From CAMAUF01 sp046152925 (GTDB taxonomy: Bacteria > Chloroflexota > Dehalococcoidia > Tepidiformales > Tepidiformaceae), in the NCBI GenBank assembly GCA_046152925.1, contig JBJXFX010000056.1:1-54155 (forward strand): a stretch of 54,155 bases of DNA, given 5' to 3'. Under the pieces are notes generated by a model. That model was given only the letters and a program-made list of their open reading frames with translations. It did not search any database and was not told where the DNA came from. The translations under genes were made by a program, and so were the position numbers. Of this stretch, positions 7,747 through 14,461 are shown one piece after another (positions within the stretch are counted from its first letter, which is position 1; every line of letters starts with the position of its first letter).

Positions 7747-9542
7747 TGACCGTCGGCGGGGAGCGGATCGAAGCAACCAACGGCAGGCCCGTGCGAACGG
7801 CCACGCGCCTGCTGTCGGCCAGCGCCTGCGTCGCGCTCGTCGCCGTGCCGGTGGCGTTCGCGCCCTGGCTCTACGACGACTTCACGCTCGTAAAACAATC
7901 GCTGCTCCTCGTTGCCGGCGCGTTGTTGCTCACCGCGCTCGCCTTGCGCGGCCGTCTCCCACCGCTGAGCCGACTCGAAGGGGGGCTGCTCGCCGTCTGG
8001 GCCCTTGGACTCTTCCTCAGCACCGTCGCAGCGCTGGACTGGCGCGGCAGCTTGCTCGGGCTCTACCAATACCGTCAGGGCGCCCTCACGCAGGTCGTCT
8101 TTGTCTTGCTGTTCTTGGCGGCGCGGGCGCTGGCCCAAGAAGGCGCTCATCGCGCCCCGCTGCGCGCCGGAATGGCTGGCCTCGCGGGCGCGGCAACCTA
8201 CGCCGGACTCCAAGCGTTCGACGCGGACCCGTTCGGGTGGTGGCTGGACACCGGTGACCGGGCAATCGGCACCATCGGCAACGCCAACGAGCTCGCGGCC
8301 TACGGGGTGATCGGCCTCGCGCTGGCGTCCGTCTGGGCGGGCCGCGGGTCCGCTTTCGCCGCCGCATTCGTCGCCGCGGCGGGCGTCTTCCTGGTGACGA
8401 ACGCCGCCAGCCGGGCCGGAACGCTGGCCCTCGGGATTGCGTTCGTTGCGTTGGTGGCGCTCACGCTCTGGCAGCGAACCGGCCCGCGCCAGGCCGCAAC
8501 GATGCTCGCACCCTGGGCCGCTGGGCTCGCCCTTGGGTTCGGCCTCAGCCTCCTTTCGGGCGGCGTGGGGCGATCGGAGGCGCGCGTCGACGGGGGAGGG
8601 ACGCCGAGCGACCAAGCGGCCTCTGCCACGCGCATCGCCTACTGGGAGGGCGCCGTCCACAGCATCGCCGCTTCGCCTTTCTTGGGCGCGGGCGCCGATG
8701 GCCTCGCCCTCGCGTTTCCGCGGCACCGCCCCGGCGACTTGGGCGGCGGCTTCCGAAGCGACGACCTCATCGTGAAGAGCGCGCACAGTTGGCCGCTGGA
8801 CCTCGCGGCGAACTTCGGCATCCCGGCCGCCGTCTCGGTCCTCGGGTTCGTCGGGGTGGTGCTCGCCCGCGGCTTGGACGCAGCGCGTCGCGGCGCAGCG
8901 CCCGAGATCGTCCCCGTCGTAGCGGCCTGCGTTGGCTATCTCGCTCTGACCTGCCTAGACCCGATCTCGCTCGCGCCGCACGCGCTCTTCTGGTTCGTCC
9001 TAGGCACGCTCCCGGCGACGGCCACAACGGTGGCGCTGCGTTGGCGGCCCCGTTGGGCGATTGCCGTGGCTGCGCCCGTCGCGGCAGCAGCGTGCGTCCT
9101 CGCCGTCGGCCTTCCGGTCGCCGATTCCTTCGCCGACGATGGCTGGGACCAATACGCCGCCGGCGACTTCGCAGCGGCGGGCCGCGCCTATGACCGGGCC
9201 TGGCGTCTGATGCCATTCGAGCCCGACTACCAGCGCCGCGCCGGGCTCGCCTGGCTCGCCGACGGGGCGGTCAGCGGCTCACGGGACTCGCTCCTGCGTG
9301 CCGAGGAAGGCTTCACCAGCCTCGAGGACCACTTTGAGCCGACCACTGGAAGCAGCTTCGCGCTGGCGACAACCTTGATCGGCCGCGGCGCGCCTGCCAG
9401 CGAAATCGACGCCGCCGTGGCCCGCGGCGAGCGGCTTGACCCGAAAAGCGAGGCCGTCGCCGCCTACGCCGAAGCGTTGCGCGCGGGAGGTGTGCTTCGC
9501 TACTCGGAGATCGACCGTTGGGTCTTCGTCGAGCCCCGATGA
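7746..9542 (+). CDS. O-antigen ligase/polymerase-like integral membrane protein
   Basis: 598 residues with about 12 hydrophobic segments from residue 22 to about 460, then a soluble alanine-rich C-terminal region (about 470-598) that looks like TPR-type helices. The central part has the Wzy/WaaL-type layout. It includes the stretch IGTIGNANELAAYGVIGLALA, and the large extracytoplasmic loop includes SATRIAYWEGAVHSIAASPFLGAGADG, a typical O-antigen ligase family (PF04932-type) loop. Such proteins transfer or polymerise lipid-linked glycans at the outer face of the membrane. No other glycan genes are nearby, so the substrate is unknown. The start overlaps the upstream stop by one base. Confidence 0.85.
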   Translation: MTVGGERIEATNGRPVRTATRLLSASACVALVAVPVAFAPWLYDDFTLVKQSLLLVAGALLLTALALRGRLPPLSRLEGGLLAVWALGLFLSTVAALDWRGSLLGLYQYRQGALTQVVFVLLFLAARALAQEGAHRAPLRAGMAGLAGAATYAGLQAFDADPFGWWLDTGDRAIGTIGNANELAAYGVIGLALASVWAGRGSAFAAAFVAAAGVFLVTNAASRAGTLALGIAFVALVALTLWQRTGPRQAATMLAPWAAGLALGFGLSLLSGGVGRSEARVDGGGTPSDQAASATRIAYWEGAVHSIAASPFLGAGADGLALAFPRHRPGDLGGGFRSDDLIVKSAHSWPLDLAANFGIPAAVSVLGFVGVVLARGLDAARRGAAPEIVPVVAACVGYLALTCLDPISLAPHALFWFVLGTLPATATTVALRWRPRWAIAVAAPVAAAACVLAVGLPVADSFADDGWDQYAAGDFAAAGRAYDRAWRLMPFEPDYQRRAGLAWLADGAVSGSRDSLLRAEEGFTSLEDHFEPTTGSSFALATTLIGRGAPASEIDAAVARGERLDPKSEAVAAYAEALRAGGVLRYSEIDRWVFVEPR

Positions 9543-9543
9543 G

Positions 9544-9840
9544 TCAGGAAAGGCGGCTGCGCCAATACCCGGGCCGCCGGCTCGCATGCGCAAAGGCAAC
9601 GATCTCGACCGAGCTGCCGAGGTCGCGGTAGACGATGGAGTACGATGTCCGCGCTAGCGTGAACTGCCGGAAGCCTCCCGGGAGTGGGCGACCCAACTCC
9701 GGGTACGCCTCAATGCGCTCCAGGCCAGCGTCGATGGCACGGATGAGCGCCAGCGCCTCTGCAACCGGCCCCGCCTGGAGGCGCTCGATGAGCGCATCGA
9801 ACTCTGCCCGCGCCGTCGGGCTAAGCCGGGCGAACGGCAT
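9544..9840 (-). CDS. RelE/ParE family toxin
   Basis: 98 residues, the usual length. The helical N-terminus (LSPTARAEFDALIERL) is followed by the ParE/RelE beta-sheet pattern: IEAYPELGRPLPGGFRQF, then TSYSIVYRDLGSSVEIVAFAHASRRPGYW. The AHASRRPGYW ending is characteristic of the ParE branch. ParE toxins act on DNA gyrase and RelE toxins cleave ribosome-bound mRNA; the branch resemblance favours ParE, but the target cannot be proven here. The ATG (9840) lies inside the last codons of the antitoxin gene (20-base overlap), the classic coupled antitoxin-toxin order. The stop is 1 base from the end of the convergent membrane gene. Confidence 0.9.
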   Translation of the reverse strand: MPFARLSPTARAEFDALIERLQAGPVAEALALIRAIDAGLERIEAYPELGRPLPGGFRQFTLARTSYSIVYRDLGSSVEIVAFAHASRRPGYWRSRLS

Positions 9841-10063
9841 TCAGGCGTGCGAGGGCCGCGTCCCGCACTTCCTCCCACGGCACCGTCGGCGCCCCAGCAT
9901 CAAGCTCCGCGACGCGACGCTTGATCTCTTCGGCCCAGGCCTCGTCGTAGCCCGGCTCTTTCGGACCCCATTCGGGCACGCTCTCCAAGAGTTCGTGCGC
10001 AATCATCCAGCGCTCGTCCTCAGGAAGGGCGAGGGCCTGCTCCAAAACCCCGGCAGCGTCCAT
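9821..10063 (-). CDS. Addiction-module antitoxin (PF09720-like)
   Basis: 80 residues, acidic and helical. The pattern LEQALALPEDERWMIAHELLES followed by DEAWAEEIKRRVAELDAG matches the putative addiction-module component family that pairs with RelE/ParE toxins. The ATG at 10063 is preceded by GGAGAGG about 6 nt upstream, which decides the start over an in-frame ATG 15 nt earlier. The family neutralises the toxin by direct binding and autorepresses the operon. Its gene overlaps the toxin start by 20 bases, so translation is coupled. Confidence 0.88.
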   Translation of the reverse strand: MDAAGVLEQALALPEDERWMIAHELLESVPEWGPKEPGYDEAWAEEIKRRVAELDAGAPTVPWEEVRDAALARLNAVRPA

Positions 10064-10106
10064 GCAATACCTCTCCATGAGTCTACCCGAGCGGGAAGCG
10101 AAGAGG

Positions 10107-10385
10107 TCAGACCACCTCTGCCGGGATAACACCCTGCTCGCCAGCCTTGCGGAGCGCCTCCAAGATGCGCTCCGCAAGCAAGCGTGCCGCCGGGGCGGGG
10201 AGCTCCACCGCCACGCGGGCCGCCGTCCCCATCGATTCGTTCACGAAGTCGAGCGTGAGGGCGTGCTCCTCGGGGTAGTGGAATGGGTGGTCATAGGCTA
10301 CGTAGGCCTTGTCGATTGGGAACCAGCCGTCCTTGGCCTTGGCGCTGCCCACAAGGGCCACCTTCTCCGCGATCATCGTGCACAT
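10107..10385 (-). CDS. DUF6295-like small protein
   Basis: 92 residues. It begins MCTMIAEKVALVGSAKAKDGWF and has the central segment YVAYDHPFHYPEEHALTLDFVNE and a C-terminal helix (LLAERILEALRKAG). This pattern matches small actinobacterial and Chloroflexota proteins annotated DUF6295; no biochemical function is known. A clear GGAG lies 7 nt before the ATG. The gene follows the dienelactone hydrolase by only 3 nt on the same strand, so the two are an operon and perhaps act in the same pathway. The conserved His/Asp/Glu residues could bind metal, but that is speculation. Confidence 0.75.
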   Translation of the reverse strand: MCTMIAEKVALVGSAKAKDGWFPIDKAYVAYDHPFHYPEEHALTLDFVNESMGTAARVAVELPAPAARLLAERILEALRKAGEQGVIPAEVV

Positions 10386-10388
10386 CGG

Positions 10389-11150
10389 TCAGCTCCGCAG
10401 GTTCTTGTTGAGGAAGGCGATGACCTTCGCCCAGCCGTCGACGGCCTGCTGGGCGCGATAGGCCTGCGGGACGTGGTGGTAGAAGAAGCCGTGCCCCGCG
10501 CCGTCATAGCGGTGGAATTCGTACAGCTTCCCGTGCTTCTTCAGTTCAGCCTCGTGCTGGTCGACTTCCGGCGGAGTCGGGAATTGGTCGTCATTGCCGA
10601 AGAGGCCGAGCAGCGGGCAGTTGAGCGTGGCGGTGTAGTCAATCGGCGCCACCGGCTGCTTCGCCGTGAGGTGTTCCTGCGCCGTCACGACGCGCCCGCC
10701 CCAGAGGTCCACGGCGGCGTTGATTTCCGGGATTCGCCCGGCGCAGAGCACCGTATGGCGCCCACCAGAGCACGTCCCGACGCAACCGACCTTGCCGTTG
10801 ACGTTCGGGAGGGACTTCAAGTAACGGACGGCGCCCGCGACATCGCCGACGACCTGGTCGTCGCTGACGCCGCCCTCGGCGCGCACACGCGCGCCGACGT
10901 CTTCGGGCGTGCCGCTCGCCTCACGGTGGTAGAGGTTCGGGGCAAGGGTCGCGAAACCGTGGTACGCGAGCTTGCGGGCCGCCTCCTTGCTCCATTCGTC
11001 CCAGCCCGGGAGGTGGTGGATCCAGATCATGCCGGGGTGCGGGCCTGGGCCGGTGGGCCGGGCGAAGTAGGCGAGGATCGTGTCGCCGTTGTGGCCGACG
11101 ACGGGGACGGTCTCCGCGATCATGCCTTCGTAGTCGTGCGTGCCTGCCAT
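10389..11150 (-). CDS. Dienelactone hydrolase family protein
   Basis: 253 residues, alpha/beta-hydrolase fold without a signal peptide. The nucleophile elbow is VGTCSGGR, matching the G-x-C-x-G-G motif in which cysteine is the nucleophile in DLH. The acid is the aspartate in FGNDDQFP and the base is the histidine in GAGHGFF. The oxyanion region lies in MIWIHHLPGWDEW. Classical members open dienelactones during chloroaromatic degradation; many relatives are generic carboxylesterases, so the natural substrate is uncertain. It leads a two-gene operon with the DUF6295-like gene. Confidence 0.9.
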   Translation of the reverse strand: MAGTHDYEGMIAETVPVVGHNGDTILAYFARPTGPGPHPGMIWIHHLPGWDEWSKEAARKLAYHGFATLAPNLYHREASGTPEDVGARVRAEGGVSDDQVVGDVAGAVRYLKSLPNVNGKVGCVGTCSGGRHTVLCAGRIPEINAAVDLWGGRVVTAQEHLTAKQPVAPIDYTATLNCPLLGLFGNDDQFPTPPEVDQHEAELKKHGKLYEFHRYDGAGHGFFYHHVPQAYRAQQAVDGWAKVIAFLNKNLRS

Positions 11151-11275
11151 AGCGAGAAGCCTCCAGGTGCGATTGTGCGGCGGAGGTTACCACGGCGGGC
11201 GGCGCGCACGGATCCCCGCCGTTCGTAACCTTCCCGCAGCACTCTGCCGCAAACGAAGCGCTAGGTTTGTGCGCG

Positions 11276-12508
11276 ATGCGGGCCCTGCTTCTTGTCGTCG
11301 CACTTGCCTGTTGCTTCGCTGCCTGTGGAGGAGATGACCCGCGGCCTCAGCCAGCTTCACCCTCCGAAGCCAACTCGGAGACTTCCACTGCGTCGCAATC
11401 GCCCTCCGCCGCGGCCACCACCTCTGCACAAGCGGCAGGCTGGCCGAACTGGACCAAGACCGACTTCAACCGCAAGACTATCGACCTCAAGGAGGTTTTC
11501 GCCGATTGCAGCGGCCGCGATTGCATCCCGGCGCTGGACGCCGAGGGCGCCTACGAAGTGCTCTCGCCGGTTGCAGGGAGCGCAAGGTTCGTTCCCGCCC
11601 GTGAACCCAGCTACCCCGGCAACTACCCGGTCGCCGTCCCGACGCTCGATGGCGAGACGCGCGGTTATCCCCTGCACATCCTCACCTGGCACGAGATCGT
11701 CAACGACAAGTTCGGCGACCGGCTGGTCGCGATGACGTTCTGCCCGCTCTGCAACACCGTGATAGCGTTCGACCGGCGCGTTGACGGCCGCCACTTGGAC
11801 TTCGGCGTCTCCGGGAACCTCCGGAACTCGGACCTCATTATGTACGACCGCCAGACCTGGTCGTGGTGGCAACAAGCGACCGGCGAGGGGATCGTCGGCA
11901 CCTATGCGGGGACCAAGCTGAACGCCCTTCCCGCGAACGTCGTCTCGATGGCGGACTTCGTCGCGGCCTTCCCGGAGGCCAGAGTCCTCAGCGAAAACAC
12001 CTCCCTGCCGCGCGACTACGGGCTGAACCCCTATCCCGGCTATGACACGAGGGGTTCGCGGCCCTTCCTCTTCGAAGGCGCCGTCGACGCACGGATGGAC
12101 GCGATGGAGCGTGTCCTCGGCGTCCGCGCGGAGGGCGACGCCCTCGCCATCCCGTTCGCGCGCCTCTCCGAGGTGCGCGCGGCCACCATCACCTTCGACG
12201 GGAAGCGGCTGGCCGCATTCTGGTCGCCTGGGACGGCTTCCGCGCTCGGCCGGGAGTCGATCGCTCGCGCCGCAGACGTCGGGGCGGCAGTGATCTACGA
12301 GTCCGCCGCGCGCGGGCGCAGCCTCACCTTTGGCGCAGCTGGCGATGGCCGCTTCCGCGACCAGGAGACCGCCTCGACGTGGGACATCCATGGCCGCGCG
12401 CTCGATGGCCCACTCGCGGGGGCGCAACTCCCTTCCGCCCAGGCGGACACGATCTTCTGGTTCGCCTGGGCGGCCTTCTTTCCGAAGACGGCGATCTGGT
12501 CGCCGTAG
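11276..12508 (+). CDS. DUF3179 domain lipoprotein
   Basis: 410 residues. The N-terminus is a lipoprotein signal (MRALLLVVALACCFAACGG), with lipidation likely at the cysteine before GG, followed by a Ser/Thr/Pro/Ala linker to about residue 55. The body has DUF3179 hallmarks: GYPLHILTWHEIVND, then MTFCPLCNTVIAFDR with its CPLC pair, then SDLIMYDRQTWSWWQQATGE and DIHGRALDGPLAGAQL. The ATG at 11276 fits the signal peptide; a TTG three codons upstream would only add Leu-Cys-Ala. The family's function is unknown. Conserved Cys and His residues suggest redox or metal chemistry, but this is inference. It is an apparently solitary gene outside the membrane. Confidence 0.88.
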   Translation: MRALLLVVALACCFAACGGDDPRPQPASPSEANSETSTASQSPSAAATTSAQAAGWPNWTKTDFNRKTIDLKEVFADCSGRDCIPALDAEGAYEVLSPVAGSARFVPAREPSYPGNYPVAVPTLDGETRGYPLHILTWHEIVNDKFGDRLVAMTFCPLCNTVIAFDRRVDGRHLDFGVSGNLRNSDLIMYDRQTWSWWQQATGEGIVGTYAGTKLNALPANVVSMADFVAAFPEARVLSENTSLPRDYGLNPYPGYDTRGSRPFLFEGAVDARMDAMERVLGVRAEGDALAIPFARLSEVRAATITFDGKRLAAFWSPGTASALGRESIARAADVGAAVIYESAARGRSLTFGAAGDGRFRDQETASTWDIHGRALDGPLAGAQLPSAQADTIFWFAWAAFFPKTAIWSP

Positions 12509-12561
12509 GGGCACGCAAGGTCGGAGCCGGCCCGGAGAGTCCCTTGTTGGTCTTTCGCGGC

Positions 12562-14418
12562 TTAGGCCAGCCTCCCGCGGTATCGCAGCGAGCGCGGCTG
12601 CCACGCGGTTGGCTGGCTCATGAGCCTCGCGAGGTCTTCCAAGGCAGCCTCGGGTTCGACCCGCTCCCCGGGGGTCGAAGTAAACGGCTCGGTCGTGAAG
12701 AACGGCTGCGTGAGGAACGCCTCGACGGCCTCCCAGCCCGCAGCGCGGCTGGCGACGAGCCCCCGAGCTTCGGCCACTGGCGCGGGTTCGATCGCGGCGC
12801 CACGCGACGACGGGACATCCAGGGCGGGAAAGTTCGACCGTGACGCGACTTCCCGGCTGAATCGGACGACCGAAGTAAACGGCGCGCCGTCGGAGTAGGC
12901 GGGTGCGTCCACGGGCGTCACGACCACGACGGTGAGGCCGAGCCGCGCAGCTGCGATGTACGACGCTTCGGTATCGGCAAGGAAGCCATCTTCTTCGAAC
13001 AGCACGACGAGTCCGGGTTGGCCATCGGCGCTCACCGCTTCCTGCAGCGCCGCCGCGAGCCCTTCTCGCCGCAGCTCGCCATCCAGCGAGCGCGCGACGA
13101 TGTTGAGCGTGACGGAGGAGGCGAGGCCAGACTCCGCCAGGAAGTGCGCGAGGTCGCCGCGATCCAGCGGGGCCGGGTCGAAACCGGTCCACACGACGGG
13201 CAGGCCCATAGCGCGCACGAACCTATAACTGATTTCGCCGAGCAACACTGCGACGCCCACGCCGCTCACGAACGCGACCCGCGTCAGCCCGCCCCGAGCG
13301 ATGGGGCTGAAGAGGTCGATGCCCTTAATCCCGGTCACAACCATGCGAGGCGCAGTGCCGGCGAGCCCGGCCGGGGTGGCGAGCACGTCCGCCAGCCGCG
13401 CGTGGGCATTGGCAGCCGCCCAGTCAGCGGGTGTCCGGCCGGCATCGTCCGGCCGGGTCGTTGCGCCCGCCTCCAGAAGGATCTCGACGACCGCCGCATC
13501 GCCCCGCATCGCCGCGACGTGCAGCGGCGTCGCGCCGCGAAATGCCCCAACGCTCGGGTCCGCGCCATGGGCCAGGAGCTCACGCACATGCTCGACCCGG
13601 CCATGGACCACGGCGGTCCAGAGCGGCGGCTCGCCGGCCGCGCAACCGCACGCCGCGTTCACGTCGGCGCCCGCCGCGATAAGTGACCGGACCATGGCGA
13701 TTTCGTCGCGCTCGATCGCTCGGATGAGCGGCGTCCCTCCCTGGGCGAAACCGAGGCGGCGGGCGGCCGCAGTTTCCGGCCCCCAATCCTCCTCGGCGTT
13801 GGCGAGCAGTGGATGTGCGGTCAATAGGGCGCGGACCTGGGCCTGATCCCCTGCTCGGAGAGCTTCGAAGAGTGCCGTCGTCGTGGGGGTTGAACCGCTG
13901 GCCTGCTGGTGGGTGGAATCGGACATCGTGAGACTCCTTCGCAGATGAGCACGGGCACGGCGAAGCCGCGCCTTGATCGTCGACAGCGGGACTCCGAGGA
14001 AGGCGGCTGTTTCCACCTGCTGGGCGCCCGCGAGGTACGTGAGCGCGACCGCCAGCCGCTCGGCCGGCGGGAGCGCGCCGAGGGCGCGGTCGAGCTCGCC
14101 AGGCTCGACGTCCAGTCCCGCGGTCCGGTCGTCGGGCTGCAAGAGGTCGATGGGAAACGTGCGCCGGGCGCGCCGCTGGCGATCGGCGTGTTTCCGCGCT
14201 ATCCGGCGCAGCCAAACAGGGAAGGCGCCGGCTGCCCGAAGGTCGCCGAGATGAAGGTAGGCGTCGATGAAGGTGTCCTGCACCAGGTCGTCAGCATCCA
14301 CACTCCAACGGGCGGCCACCGACCGCACCGAAGGTGTGAACAGCTCGACGAGCGAGGCAAACGCCGCGGCGTCTCCGCATGTTGCTCGGGCCACCAGGCC
14401 GTCGGTTTCGTGTCCCAT
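12562..14418 (-). CDS. ECF-like sigma factor fused to ankyrin repeats and an F1-ATPase beta-like domain
   Basis: 618 residues in one uninterrupted frame with three modules. Residues 1-164 are an ECF-type sigma: region 2 has DADDLVQDTFIDAYLHLGDL and WLRRIARKHADR, and region 4 has LPPAERLAVALTYLAG and GVPLSTIKARLRRARAHLRR. Residues about 180-350 are ankyrin repeats (GGTPLIRAIERDE, then ADVNAACGC, then GATPLHVAAMRGD). Residues about 359-605 resemble ATP synthase beta: VTGIKGIDLFSPIARGG, the VPADDYTDPAP-like segment TPVDAPAYSDGAPF, SNFPALDVPSSR and FLTQPFFTTEPFT. The Walker A (GGAGVGKT in beta) is SGVGVAVL, so the catalytic lysine is lost. A strong internal start exists at 13926. I infer a regulator that senses a ligand or protein through its ankyrin/ATPase-like parts. 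Confidence 0.85.
   Translation of the reverse strand: MGHETDGLVARATCGDAAAFASLVELFTPSVRSVAARWSVDADDLVQDTFIDAYLHLGDLRAAGAFPVWLRRIARKHADRQRRARRTFPIDLLQPDDRTAGLDVEPGELDRALGALPPAERLAVALTYLAGAQQVETAAFLGVPLSTIKARLRRARAHLRRSLTMSDSTHQQASGSTPTTTALFEALRAGDQAQVRALLTAHPLLANAEEDWGPETAAARRLGFAQGGTPLIRAIERDEIAMVRSLIAAGADVNAACGCAAGEPPLWTAVVHGRVEHVRELLAHGADPSVGAFRGATPLHVAAMRGDAAVVEILLEAGATTRPDDAGRTPADWAAANAHARLADVLATPAGLAGTAPRMVVTGIKGIDLFSPIARGGLTRVAFVSGVGVAVLLGEISYRFVRAMGLPVVWTGFDPAPLDRGDLAHFLAESGLASSVTLNIVARSLDGELRREGLAAALQEAVSADGQPGLVVLFEEDGFLADTEASYIAAARLGLTVVVVTPVDAPAYSDGAPFTSVVRFSREVASRSNFPALDVPSSRGAAIEPAPVAEARGLVASRAAGWEAVEAFLTQPFFTTEPFTSTPGERVEPEAALEDLARLMSQPTAWQPRSLRYRGRLA
13926..13942 (-). promoter_or_regulatory. 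Internal ribosome binding site and ATG inside the sigma-ankyrin fusion
   Basis: On the minus strand a GAAGGAG sequence stands 7 nt before an in-frame ATG at 13926 (codon 165, sequence MSDSTHQQ), exactly between the sigma and ankyrin modules. It is a better ribosome binding site than the one in front of the annotated start at 14418, where only a weak GGGT is seen. Translation from here would give a 454-residue ankyrin/F1beta-like protein without the sigma part. Either two products are made, or two genes were fused by loss of a stop codon. Confidence 0.5.
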
Positions 14419-14461
14419 CACGTTGAAGACCCAGCGCCAACCCTGAGGATACCGGCGATCC

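Noticed and set aside
7689..8786. 365-codon leftward frame opposite the O-antigen-ligase-like gene
   Set aside because: Low-complexity charged composition, antisense to a membrane protein with clear hydrophobic periodicity.
12604..13344. A working ATP synthase beta subunit
   Set aside because: The P-loop lysine is missing, the N-terminal beta-barrel domain is absent and the segment is fused to ankyrin repeats.
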